A DNA stretch of 64,000 bases from Gigaspora rosea (taxonomy: Eukaryota; Glomeromycota; Glomeromycetes; Diversisporales; Gigasporaceae), in NCBI GenBank assembly GCA_003550325.1, contig QKWP01000222.1, positions 155,756 to 219,755 of the forward strand. The letters are read 5' to 3'. The position numbers and the translations under genes are program-made. The notes beneath the pieces are model-generated. The model was given only the letters and a program-made list of their open reading frames with translations. It was not told the DNA's origin and ran no database searches. Positions within the stretch are counted from its first letter, which is position 1. Each line of letters opens with the position of its first letter. Shown in pieces: positions 19,600 to 28,800 of the stretch.

Positions 19600-20556
19600 T
19601 TAACAAACCTTTTGTTTTAAGATTTCAGCTATTACATAATCCTTTTCATCCTTAGTTAGATTTAAGATGAAACCTGGAGAGTTGGATTTTATTTGTGATA
19701 TTTTTTCTTTGCCTATACTATTAAAAAGCTTATAAACCTTTTCAGATCTCTCCATCCTTCTCTGCAAAGCTTTGTCAGAACATTTTGTCTCAGGAATCGC
19801 CTCTCTAACCTCACTCTTGCCTAATGCTTAAGATCCATCCTTGCCATGTTTGGGTTTTAATTCTTTGTATCGTTTAAATATAGCATCTCCAAAATCAAAA
19901 TAGCTGAAAATAAGACTTCGAGATGCACCTTCGTTTTTAGTTTCGGCATTATCAATCTTATAAGAGAGTTGCAAAAAAATACTGGTTGCACTTTTATTTG
20001 CTTTTTTCAAGTTCTCTCCAATAGCGGGAACAGGTGTATCAGCTAATAATTCTTCGATAAGTTATTTTTTAACATGGACGATACCTTCTTCCCACCAGTT
20101 TTTCTCGCCTTCTAGCTAAACGATTTTTCAGTAGATGCGGATGATTCCCTAGTCCATTTTTCTGGGTAGTCTCATTAAATAAGGGTAATAATGATGATAC
20201 ATTCATTGGTGAAATTAACCCAAGATTATTGCTTAACATATCTGCAATAGCTGAAGTTCTACTAGACTAAGATAATTCAGAAAACCTTCATTCAGATATT
20301 ACTGGATCAACAATTTTGTTGCAATCAGGATAGGGCATTTGTTTTCTTCCATAAGTAAAAAATTTTTTTCAATACATTTCCTATGATACACATGACCGCA
20401 TGGAAGTATTGTAAATGATTTAAAGTTAACTATTAAAAATTTTTTATTACATATTTTATATGGTGGCAATTCTGTAACTTCAATATTTTGTACCGCATCA
20501 TGTTTTATTTGTTTTTAAATATTAAGAGCGAAGTTTTGGAGATTGACAAGGGACAT
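19600..20556 (-). pseudogene. RING-finger protein, decayed
   Basis: From ATG at 20556 (MSLVNLQNFALNI then a stop). A RING-like zinc motif follows: Y-K-I-C-N-K-K-F, then ILPCGHVYHRKCIEKNF and EENKCPI. C-x2-C has decayed at the first position, while C-x-H-x2-H-x2-C remains. After a frameshift comes LLADTPVPAIGENLKKANKS and SLIFSYFDFGDAIFKRYKEL, then KVYKLFNSIGKEKISQIKS, ending at TAA 19602-19600. Several stops occur, for example after KHGKDGS. The C-terminal part is a repeated glomeromycotan domain of unknown role. An E3-ligase role would be inferred from RING, but the gene is dead. Confidence 0.6.
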
Positions 20557-20689
20557 GATGATATCGGCGAAGCAAGTAAAGATAAGTTTCTTACAACAAA
20601 CTTTTATTATACTTAGCTTATTTTATAGTGTATCCTCCACGACTAAAAAATTAGATACTAATTTAATGTTCCAAATAGAAAATCAATTA

Positions 20690-21235
20690 ATTGAATTAAT
20701 CGATTAATCGACAATTAATCGATTGGCTTTTCAAATATGCGATTAATCGATTAATCCGATTAATCGATTAATCAATCAATCAATTAATCGATTAACCAAT
20801 TAATCGATTAATCGATCAATCAATTATGGCAGTTTGCAAAAAGGTGTGGCCCATGATTTTCATGATGATGATGCGGAGAATCGAAAAATTGATCAGAATT
20901 GGCCGATTTCGCATGATTTCACATGACATCATGATCCGCAGAGGTCACACCTTTCTGAAACCACTATAATTGATTAACCTGATTAATTGATCAATCGATC
21001 AATCGAAATATATGATAAACTTTTTTTTAACTATTTCTTCGCTCAAAAAAGTTTGTATTTATTCACTATAGTAATCAATTAGTTGATTAATCAATTAGTT
21101 GGTGCAATCAATCATTCGATTTAATCAATTAATCGATTAATCAATTAATCGATTAGTTGGTACAATCGATTTTTAATCGATTATTAAAAAAATTTTTATC
21201 TGATTAATCGATTGCATTTTTTGATCCGATTTGGA
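20690..21235. repeat. ATTAATCG microsatellite-like region
   Basis: Dense (C)GATTAATCGATTAAT repeats occur at 20690-20825 and 20968-21235. Between them, at about 20825-20966, lies a spacer whose ends, GCAAAAAGGTGTGGCC and its approximate mirror GGTCACACCTTTCTGAAA, look like weak inverted repeats. No gene. Confidence 0.7.
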
Positions 21236-21290
21236 ACACTATACTAATTTCAGATTTGGTGATTTGTTCACCGAATTTGGGCGCATTTAA

Positions 21291-21663
21291 GGGTAGGGTG
21301 AATGTAGATCATTTTTATATGATCTACGTGGTATATTAGAATTTTATATAGTCAATAAAAAAATGCTTCTAATAAATTTTTTAAGATTTTGACCAATTTG
21401 TATAAAATTTATATAATAGGTAGTTTTAAATAGTTTGTTTATAATAATAAAGTTGAACAATATCCATTGCTTTAAAAAAATCAACTTTACATATAATTAA
21501 ATTTTTGTAGAATGCTATATGATTTTTGTAGATTGTACAAAGAATTGATTGGTCAGATCATATTGATGTTTACATGTAAATCATATGATATCATATAAAT
21601 TGGTTACACAAAGTTGATCTACAATCGATTTTATATGAAATTGGAAATTTGTACACTCTACCC
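21291..21663. mobile_element. TTAA-target MITE, family M2, copy 1
   Basis: The ends GGGTAGGGTG and (complement) GGGTAGAGTGTAC are short inverted repeats, with TTAA on both sides (21287-21290, 21664-21667). The 373-bp interior is AT-rich. TTAA duplication is the hallmark of piggyBac-type transposition. Confidence 0.78.
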
Positions 21664-21770
21664 TTAACAATAGTGCTTTAAAGAAAATCCAACGATTTCC
21701 AGTTAGAGTTTTATATCAAATTAATATGCCATAATAAAGTTGAAGTTATCATTGAGAAATATACTATTTA

Positions 21771-22001
21771 TTGCTAAAATCATACAAGATCTGGAAGATC
21801 GCACATGTTTTTTGCATAACTATATGTCATTTTAAACCCCAATTCGTACCTTATACAAATTTACCAATGACCTATAATGAAATTTTATCATGTAGAATGG
21901 ATGATGCTATAGTGCCTGTTACATTTCATAGGATCAGATCTGTAAATCGCTGGCGTAATTTCTATTCTTGTCACATTTTAACATCAGAGACATCAGATTA
22001 A
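21771..22001 (+). CDS. Small unrecognised frame
   Basis: 76 codons, opened by a non-ATG codon. Its C-terminal part (PVTFHRIRSVNRWRNFYSC) has a less AT-biased composition than its surroundings. No motif is recognised and there is no start signal. It could be a fragment of a decayed gene continuing toward 22100. Confidence 0.2.
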   Translation: MLKSYKIWKIAHVFCITICHFKPQFVPYTNLPMTYNEILSCRMDDAIVPVTFHRIRSVNRWRNFYSCHILTSETSD

Positions 22002-22404
22002 CTTGCGTAATACTAATTTAAAGATTTATAATAGATTTAATATGCCAGAATGTTCTGAAAAAAAGTTGGCAGATTAATTATTTATTGATCTATTCTCCAT
22101 AGATTTGCAAAAATACATAACCTGCTATATAACACCGGATGCAGTTAAATCACATGCCCTTATCTGCGGGGCGTGAGAAGCTAAATAACTTCTTTTTTTC
22201 ACAAGCTCAAAAAAGATATATTTAAACTTATAAGACTGTTATCTAGTACTGATAACTTTCTATATTTGGCTTCGAGTGATTTTATCATGAGAAGGCATGA
22301 AATAAGGTATTTTGGTATATTATTACCATGGAACAAACCTATTTTGATACTAGTGCTAGTAATAAGATTGGGTATACGAATTCTTGGAGGCTTTGGGATT
22401 ATTA

Positions 22405-22827
22405 GATAATGAAGTTATGCCTGTCAACATGGATGATGGTGACAATAGTAAATCTGACATTAATGAAGAAGATAGTGATGATGAAGATAGTAATAACGAT
22501 CAGAACAATTATTGGGACTGGGACCCTAGGAAAACATATACTGGATAGAATTATTAAAGACGTTTTGGTGAAGATGCTTTGAAAAAACTTTATCAAGCCC
22601 AGGAAGCTCGTCAACGTTTTATCCTTCTTAGGCTATTTATCATGTGCCTTCCTAATTTATCTGAGCAAGCAAAAAATGGATTATTTGTCGCATTTTCTAG
22701 ATCTAATTCATTTGGAGTATTAGAACACAATGCATTATTAGATGCTCTAGCTCATTCAGTGAAAGGTTTAAATCTTTTCAAATATGATGAACTCGGGTTT
22801 GATTTAATAAACAATGCAAAATTGTAA
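22405..22827 (+). pseudogene. Unknown acidic protein fragment
   Basis: A plus-strand frame beginning NEVMPVNMDDGDNSKSDINE, with a Asp/Ser-rich run and then YWDWDPRKTYTG, followed by two stops (at about 22546 and 22555). It then continues in the same frame as RRFGEDALKKLYQAQEARQR, MCLPNLSEQAKNGLFVAF and GFDLINNAKL to TAA at about 22827. The last 82 codons are uninterrupted. No family recognised. It converges with the minus-strand gene at 22840-23898. Confidence 0.4.
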
Positions 22828-22839
22828 CCAAGCTTCTGG

Positions 22840-23898
22840 TGTTTTTAGATTATTGATATAGTTTAAATCATATTCAATTAATATAGTTCAGGAAAATAAA
22901 TTATTTTTTATCCTCAAAATTTCAAGTTTATTAGCATTTTGATAATACCGATCTTGAGCATATTTCATTAATATGCCACCTGGTCGATGAAGCTACTTAA
23001 TTACTGCATACTGGATTATTTTAGCTGAATTTATTTGTTTTTTCCATAAATAATATGCTTGATATGCTCGCTGGATAATAATTACTAATTGGTTTTTTAT
23101 ATACAAAGTTTTAAAATATCTTACTTGAGTTTTAAACTCTCTAAATTTGGAGTTATTGGCTATATATTCATTTTTGGTTAAATTATTTTTAATATGGAAT
23201 ACAAAGTTTTTCCAATGATTCTTACTATTAATATAATATTCTAGTATTAATAAACATCTACGTATATATTCAGATGGATAATACTTTGCAAATCGTAACC
23301 AAGCTTCTGGTGTTTTTAGATTATTGATATAGTTTAAGGGTAGAGGGTACTATTTTGAAATTACATATAAACTCAATGGCAAATTTTTTAAAAAAAGGTT
23401 TTTATTAAATATAACATTTATAAATTTTAAATATAATTATTGGCTAGGTTTTTCTGATTCCAATACTAGTAAAATTATTAAAATCAGATAAGTATTTAAC
23501 AAGATATGATCGTTTATAGATAGTGTATTACAAATTTTATATGTAAATCAGCCAATCAGAATTAGGAATTTTGTACTATACAAATAAATTAGGGGTAACC
23601 CCAAAAGACTTTGTAATATATGTAAGCACGTTTTCTTGAAATAATACAACCCCTAAATTTAACTATAATAAACAAGAGGTTTTAATCTACAAGCCACAAA
23701 ATTTTTGCAAAAATTAATTGTAGCTTTAAAAATTTCTATTAATGGTATAATTTCTTTATCTATGTAAATCTCAATTTGCCACCAATATCATATGAAAAAT
23801 GATCGACATACCCTCTACCCTTAAACCATATTCAGTCAACATGTATCGGGCATAACTACTTTTTTCCCTTCTTTAAAAATATCTTGGATATTGAACAT
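22840..23898 (-). pseudogene. Unknown protein with IQ-like helix, split by MITE
   Basis: From ATG at 23898 (MFNIQDIFKEGKK), a one-base shift leads to SSYARYMLTEYGLNYI. The frame crosses the TTAA element insertion at 23821/23337 and continues NNLKTPEAWLRFAKYYPSEY, IKNQLVIIIQRAYQAYYLWK, KIIQYAVIK, stop, LHRPGGILMKYAQDRYY. The IIQRAYQAYYLW segment resembles an IQ motif, which is a weak call. The block NYINNLKTPEAWL is repeated at its 3' end (22822-22866), so the gene ends in a partial tandem copy. It is the last member of the minus-strand gene run reaching to 36597. Confidence 0.5.
23338..23820. mobile_element. TTAA-target MITE, family M2, copy 2
   Basis: The ends GGGTAGAGGGTAC and (complement) GGGTAGAGGGTATGTCGAT are flanked by TTAA at 23334-23337 and 23821-23824. 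The paralogous segment at 22822-22880 lacks the element and has a single TTAA at the same point (22863-22866). This gives a direct empty-site comparison. Confidence 0.9.
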
Positions 23899-24174
23899 AT
23901 TTATATTTGGATTTTATTAACTAAGGCTTTTATTTAATAATTATGAGCCGGACCAATCAATTTATTAGCAATTGTGAATAATTAGTAAAGAAAAAGGGAG
24001 TACAGTATACACTTTATAGATTTTTATTTCACTTTAATACCGCTAATTTATAAGAAAAAAAATATTAATATAAAAATATATCACTCAATTGAGATCTCTT
24101 AGGAAATGGTAGACAGCCAACTGTCTAAACTTTCTCAGTCATGCCTTCCTTCGTTGCTTATAAGGATCGGCCTT

Positions 24175-24591
24175 TCATTCTCTTACCATCTTAACTAAAT
24201 CAAATTTTTCAGATGAATCAGATGTATCAAATGAATAGAAGGAACTTTTACCTTTTTTATTAATAAACATGGAAAGTACTTCATATATTAAATTGACCAC
24301 AGTGTCTCTATTCACATATTCGTTCAGATCTTCTAATTTATTTTTTTGGGTTCCCACATCTCTTTCCAATCTTTTTACTGTTTTTCTTAAGCTATTATAT
24401 TTGGAATGATAATCATCCAGTTTTTTATTTAACGCTTCAATTTTCTCAGAAAGCATATTATACACCTTCAAATTTTGCTCATCTAGCTCAGATATCCAGA
24501 CTATTTTCTCTGTACATTTGATAATCTGGTCCCTCATGAACTGTGCAATATTAGATGGATGCTTTTGATCAGTTATTTCTATTTTGGTCAT
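24175..24591 (-). CDS. Small coiled-coil protein, intact
   Basis: 138 codons from ATG 24591 to TAA at 24175, uninterrupted. It starts MTKIEITDQKHPSNIAQFMR. Heptad-like repeats follow from about residue 45 to 100 (LSEKIEALNKKLDDYHSKYN, LRKTVKRLERDVGTQKNKLE), predicting a coiled coil. No membrane segment. Immediately upstream (24592-24612) is a TATATATAA-rich stretch that could act as promoter. Intact while most neighbours are broken, and arranged head to tail with the next three ORFs. Function unknown; a structural or virion role is possible but unproven. Confidence 0.6.
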   Translation of the reverse strand: MTKIEITDQKHPSNIAQFMRDQIIKCTEKIVWISELDEQNLKVYNMLSEKIEALNKKLDDYHSKYNSLRKTVKRLERDVGTQKNKLEDLNEYVNRDTVVNLIYEVLSMFINKKGKSSFYSFDTSDSSEKFDLVKMVRE

Positions 24592-24663
24592 TTTATATAT
24601 AATATATATATTGTTTCAAACAAAAAAATAAAATTAATTATTGATACCTAACCTTCTATTTGA

Positions 24664-25023
24664 TCAATTTTCATCAAAGAGCTTGAATGCTTTTGCTTGA
24701 TCATAAGGTTGACCGCTCCTTCTGAAATTAACTATAGTATATCTATTGGATGGAGAAGCATAATTGTTGGGACTGTGCCTTAATGCTTCACTAGCAAAAG
24801 TATTGGCCTTTGATAAATTCTTTGCACTATACACTACAGATGCAAATACCGATCCTAGCTTATGCAAAATGCTAGGAAGTAGTGGCTTATAAGGTTTGGG
24901 AATAAATTTATCTTTTTTTAGAAATGTACTTAAGTACGTAGATCCAACTTTTCTGGATCCCTTAACTGTCTGAAAACAATTGCTTCCTGAACCATGAAAG
25001 CAATTGTCTCGTCCATTCCTCAT
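24664..25023 (-). CDS. Small basic protein, intact, unknown
   Basis: 119 codons from ATG 25023 to TGA at about 24664. It starts MRNGRDNCFHGSGSNCFQTV and is rich in Lys, Ser and Pro (KKDKFIPKPYKPLLPSILHK). A helical stretch is LGSVFASVVYSAKNLSKANT. It has no transmembrane segment or known domain. It lies 72 bp upstream of the next ORF on the same strand and 135 bp downstream of the previous one. Confidence 0.55.
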   Translation of the reverse strand: MRNGRDNCFHGSGSNCFQTVKGSRKVGSTYLSTFLKKDKFIPKPYKPLLPSILHKLGSVFASVVYSAKNLSKANTFASEALRHSPNNYASPSNRYTIVNFRRSGQPYDQAKAFKLFDEN

Positions 25024-25158
25024 TCTTTTCTAGTAATCTAAATACTTAAGGAATATCCTGCTGACCTTAGTTTTTTGCGTATCCAGTTACATCTCTATTA
25101 GTTATGCACAAATTTTTAATTTTAGTAGGGCAAATACAGAGCATGATCATTACATTAG

Positions 25159-25554
25159 CTAAGGCCTGTTATTGGCCTGTTTATCAGGTGTATTTGACAC
25201 ATCATAGAGATCTAGCCTTTCCTTAACTAATTCTAATGAGAAGTGGTCTGGGAAATCAATTCCTTCATTTTTGCGTTTCTTACCATGCTCCTTTTGGATT
25301 TTATTGAATAATCTGGTTATTTTTGGATTCAATGTAGCAGAAATTATTTTTTCTGAAGCATTGAGGGTTCGCAATTCTCTTCGAAGCCTTGAGAGACGGG
25401 ATAAGGCGACAACATGATCAAAGAATGTTTCGACTAATGCTCTAGATATCGCTTTTACATCTCTTTTACTAAGGCTACCTTGTATAATATGCTGGGCTGT
25501 TTTTTTAATGGTCTCTTCTTCTAGGGTGGTATCGGATACTAAGCATATATTCAT
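25159..25554 (-). CDS. Helical protein, intact, overlaps upstream gene
   Basis: 131 codons, ATG 25554. It overlaps the stop of the upstream ORF by 4 bp (ATGA arrangement), which is rare in fungal nuclear genes but common in compact viral genomes. It starts MNICLVSDTTLEEETIKKTA, with further helices ALSRLSRLRRELRTLNASEK and ITRLFNKIQKEHGKKRKNEG. Arg/Lys-rich; no domain recognised. Confidence 0.58.
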   Translation of the reverse strand: MNICLVSDTTLEEETIKKTAQHIIQGSLSKRDVKAISRALVETFFDHVVALSRLSRLRRELRTLNASEKIISATLNPKITRLFNKIQKEHGKKRKNEGIDFPDHFSLELVKERLDLYDVSNTPDKQANNRP

Positions 25555-25814
25555 ATCCCTCTTTCTTTGGGGATTACTTGGCTTTTACTTCTCCCAATTT
25601 TCTTATGAGGAATTAATACAAATACTTGTTCTTTGCTAAATTCATACACTTTTTGAAGGCAATTATGGGCCTGGCGCCTTTTCTCTTTATCTACTAATGG
25701 CACACTAGTTGTTAAGAGCTCAAGTATTTCTGATGCATATTGGCTAAACTCTTCAAGACTTGCCTTATTAGTGAGTTTGTAGTTTGTGATAAACTTGGTT
25801 GTAATAGCAGGCAT
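25551..25814 (-). CDS. Small protein, intact, first of an overlapping pair
   Basis: 87 codons from ATG 25814 (MPAITTKFITNYKLTNKASL) to TGA at 25551-25553. It contains a helical ASLEEFSQYASEILELL segment and a basic C-terminus (HKKIGRSKSQVIPKERG). The conserved upstream motif at 25861-25885 begins 47 bp before its start. No family recognised. Confidence 0.55.
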   Translation of the reverse strand: MPAITTKFITNYKLTNKASLEEFSQYASEILELLTTSVPLVDKEKRRQAHNCLQKVYEFSKEQVFVLIPHKKIGRSKSQVIPKERGI

Positions 25815-25860
25815 GATATGGTAAGTAGAATACAGAGTGAGTGTTAAATTAATCTGTAGT

Positions 25861-25885
25861 TATATATTCTGAGAAAAAAGTTCAA
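25861..25885 (-). promoter_or_regulatory. Shared upstream motif, copy 1
   Basis: Plus-strand TATATATTCTGAGAAAAAAG followed by TTCAA lies 47 bp before the ATG at 25814. Near-identical sequence precedes the genes starting at 27264 and 36597. A candidate promoter element; function inferred only from position and recurrence. Confidence 0.45.
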
Positions 25886-26001
25886 TTTGAAGAATTTTCT
25901 CAAAGCTATGCTTCTTTGGAAAGGGAGCGAAAAAATAATGATATAATTTATGCTCTGGCCAGGAGTTTTACATCAATTTGGAATCTGCAAGTAACTACAT
26001 T

Positions 26002-27264
26002 TTAATCGAGTAACCATGTTAGAGCTAATATATACTCCGGCCCTAAAACATCTGTTTTTGTGAATGCGTCATATAAAGCATCTGGTCTATACTTTGAAGG
26101 AGTTAAATTCAGCTGATAGAGAAATTTTATGAGTATGTCATTCCTCCAAGCTTTTGTTTCTTTATATAGGGTGTGCAATGGGCCGGGCCTAACCTGGTAA
26201 TTTGTGGGTTGGGCCAGGCCTGGGCCGGGCTTGTGCCCAAATTTTAGGCCCGTAGTTAATTGGGCCGGGCTTGGATTGGGCTTATAAAATAATGGGCCAG
26301 GCCTGGGTTTTATAAAGAGGCCTGATAAAACCCGACAATACCCATTAAAAATATATAGTTTTTACTAGTTACTGGCCTATTTTATTAAATTAAATATTAA
26401 AATTTTATTTCTTTTTGAACTATAGTTTTTTTAATTTAGTTAGCTATTTTTATAATTTCTCCAAATAATAATTTGGTAAAGTTTGTAATTTTTAGTATAA
26501 TATAATATAATAGATTCAAGAATATACATTTTAATAATTAAGTTATTTAGAAAATATAATTATCTTAGTGTTTCAAATCAAAAATTGATTAGTTGTCAAG
26601 TTGCCAACTAATTAATAATAATTTTATTGGACAATTAATTAATTGTTAATGATTAATTAATAAGTAATACTATTTGCAAATTATGGATTGGGCCAGGCTT
26701 GTTGGGCCGGGCCTGGGTTGGGCCAGGTTTGGTCTGGGCGGGCCAGGCTTGGGTTGGGTTGGGCCGGGCTGGGCTAAGCTCGGGCTGGGTTTGGGCTTAT
26801 ATTTCAAACCTGTGATGAATTGGGCCGGGCTTGGGTTGGGTTTATAATTCTACAGGCCGGGCTTGGGTTTAGATAAACCCAGACCAACCCAGCCCATTGA
26901 ACACCCTATCTTTATATCTCCAGTATAATTTTAATAGCTGATATAAAGTATTATTGCGCGGACTTTCTTTGAGCAAGATTTGAAGTAGATTTATTTTTTT
27001 GTTAATTGGCGTTAGTAAACTTCTTTTTGATACAATATTTCTGATACGATAGGAATGGAAAGAAAAACATTCTCTTAATAGCAGTAAATCACGAAAAGAT
27101 AGAATCAAAAGCTTTTCTTCTTTCCAATGCATATAGCCTTCACGTAGCAATTTATTATATTCTGGCCCATTTATAATGATCATGCGTCTAGATTTGGGGT
27201 TATATATTTTTTTGTGAACTTTACTCTTGGGCTCACACTCTACTGATTGACCTGATGTATTCAT
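26002..27264 (-). pseudogene. NCLDV-type adaptor-motif protein, split by hAT element
   Basis: From ATG 27264 (MNTSGQSVECEPKSKVHKK) the N-terminal part carries YNPKSRRMIIINGPEYNKLL then REGY. This fits the N-P-x-(T/S)-x-R-x-I..G-x-x-Y-x-x-L..G-Y pattern of the 2-cysteine adaptor domain known from large DNA viruses and related elements. The frame runs to LYQLLKLYWRYKD, where a 742-bp hAT-like element (26167-26908) interrupts it. On the far side it continues ETKAWRNDILIKFL, RPDALYDAFTKTDVLGPE, ending at TAA 26004-26002. The C-terminal domain is shared with the gene at 27569-28110, so the two are tandem paralogues. Biochemical role unknown. Confidence 0.6.
26167..26908. mobile_element. hAT-like element rich in GGGCCGGGC repeats
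   Basis: The ends TAGGGTGTGCAATGGGCC and (complement) TAGGGTGTTCAATGGGCTGG are inverted repeats. An exact 8-bp TSD TCTTTATA lies at 26159-26166 and 26909-26916. Subterminal GGGCCGGGCTTGGGTTGGGC arrays stand out against the AT-rich background. No transposase, so non-autonomous. Confidence 0.88.
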
Positions 27265-27330
27265 AGCGTAAGTATGAAATAGTATATAAAATATAGGTGA
27301 GTATTAGATTAATCTGTAGTATTTAGATTA

Positions 27331-27352
27331 TATATTGTGAAAAAAAGTTCAA
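27331..27352 (-). promoter_or_regulatory. Shared upstream motif, copy 2
   Basis: Plus-strand TATATTGTGAAAAAAAGTTC then AA, 67 bp before the ATG at 27264. The surrounding 27290-27420 is a duplicate of 25840-25930, so this copy and copy 1 are not independent. Confidence 0.4.
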
Positions 27353-27568
27353 TTCAAAAAATTTTCTCAGAGCTATGCTTCTTTAGAAAGGAGAATATTA
27401 GAGACAACTCTTGACTAGAGTGCATGATATATCTTATGCTCTAGCCAAAAGAGGATTTATATCAATTTGAAATTTGTGAGTAGATAAATAAACAAAAAAA
27501 AATACATAGTTGTAGAACTGCCATTCCAAAACTATGGATAGTCTAAGACTGAATTGTTATAGTAATAT

Positions 27569-28110
27569 TTAGTAAAATGTTTGTGCTAAGGCTAACATAT
27601 GTTCTGGCCCTAAAACATTCACCTTGATGAATGCATCATATAAAGCACCGGGTCTGTGCTTTGAAAAAGCTAAATTTGGGTAATGAAGAAATTTTATAAG
27701 TATGTCATTCCTCCAAGCTTTCACCTCTTCTTCCTCCCAAATTATTCCTATTAATGTAGTCAAGTTAGCACTGGAATAATTCATTTGAATTAGATTCTGA
27801 AGTGAGGATTGTTTATTTTTTTCTAGAGTAAATAGACTCATTCCACCCTCAACGGCAGATTCTACACTAATAAGAAACTTTTCACAGATATCTGATCTAT
27901 TCGCTAGGATAGATAAGGGTAGAATTAAGGCTGGATAAAAAAACCTGACTAAGGGGTCTAATTTGAAGTCACTATTATAAATAGTTCCAATATCTTCTAT
28001 AATCCGAAAGACTATCAGTATATATGAACCCTTCACGAATTAACTTCTGGAATAGTTTTCTGTTTGGGTTAAGCCTGCGACCAGTTATTAAATTGAGACC
28101 GTTTTTTTAC
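27569..28110 (-). pseudogene. Adaptor-motif protein paralogue, frameshifted
   Basis: Upstream codons (about 28110-28040) read NGLNLITGRRLNPNRKLFQK then LIREGFIY. This is an N-x-x-T-G-R..F-x-x-L..G-F variant of the adaptor pattern seen in the neighbour. After a frameshift the 155-codon frame 28036-27569 gives LDPLVRFFYPALILPLSILA, EKFLISVESAVEGGMSLFTL and the C-terminal block VKAWRNDILIKFLHYPNLAF..RPGALYDAFIKVNVLGPE, shared with 26002-27264. No transmembrane call. The better-preserved C-terminus suggests decay began at the N-terminus. Confidence 0.55.
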
Positions 28111-28229
28111 TTTTCATAGATGATAATATTTGTTGTGGCATGTGTTATTTGTTTATGATATACTTTTTCCACCATAGTTTAATTCGATTTTTTATAATTT
28201 GAAATCAGATTTCTGTAAAGGAAAAATAG

Positions 28230-28470
28230 AACGTCTTATCTGCCCACATGTCAAAAAAGATGGAAGCGCCTGTGGCCATGTTTGTACCTATTTGGCACGT
28301 GCTCACTCCATTGGAAATCGGGTGCGAATAGTATATTAAAATCCCTATATAGAATCTGTGATAAACCTACATTATCTTATACAGGCTATTGTTCTAAGCA
28401 TGCCAAAAAAATTTCTTGTCGCCTTGAGAGAGAGAAACAACAAGAGGCATTGTTGCAAACTAACCAGTAA
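28230..28470 (+). pseudogene. Small zinc-binding protein, frameshifted copy A
   Basis: The first frame reads ICPHVKKDGSACGHVCTYLA. After a shift it reads CSLHWKSG..YRICDKPTLSYTGYCSKHAK, ending KQQEALLQTNQ. The C-x..C-x3-C..C-x2-H-W..C-x2-C..C-x2-H-A-K-K pattern suggests a zinc-binding fold. It is shared with the plus-strand copy at 36723-36967, so one copy lies at each end of the primase-helicase gene. Family unknown. Confidence 0.5.
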
Positions 28471-28800
28471 TAATAACTTGCAATTTCAGAGATTTTACCA
28501 TAAGAACCATTCTCTTGAAGTATGCTAATACCTTTTTGCTACTCTTTATTATCATAAACATATGCCCTAGGTTTTTAGCATCCTCGAAGTTACGGAGGTA
28601 TATTTCTTCACTTATTAGCCTTTCTCTTTTGGACATGTAAAATATCTTATTTACATCTATACCATTTTCTTTTGCAAATTCAATTGCATCTGCGTCCGAC
28701 ATTATCCTGTCTCGATATTCCCAGAATAATCTAACATATTTTTAGTGATAGTTACAAATATGTCTGGGTCCTCACTAGTGATGCCACCAAAATTGAATTT
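28460..28800 (-). pseudogene. Unknown protein, frameshifted
   Basis: FGGITSEDPDIFVTITKNML then DYSGNIETG and a stop. One base out of phase follows RIMSDADAIEFAKENGIDVN, KIFYMSKRERLISEEIYLRN, ending at TAA 28460. Charged, no domain recognised. Convergent with the zinc-binding fragment (overlap of about 10 bp). Probably part of the same minus-strand gene run. Confidence 0.4.

Noticed and set aside
20690-21235. CRISPR-like or replication-origin-like array
   Set aside because: The ATTAATCG repeat has no spacers and is simple low-complexity DNA; the genome is eukaryotic.
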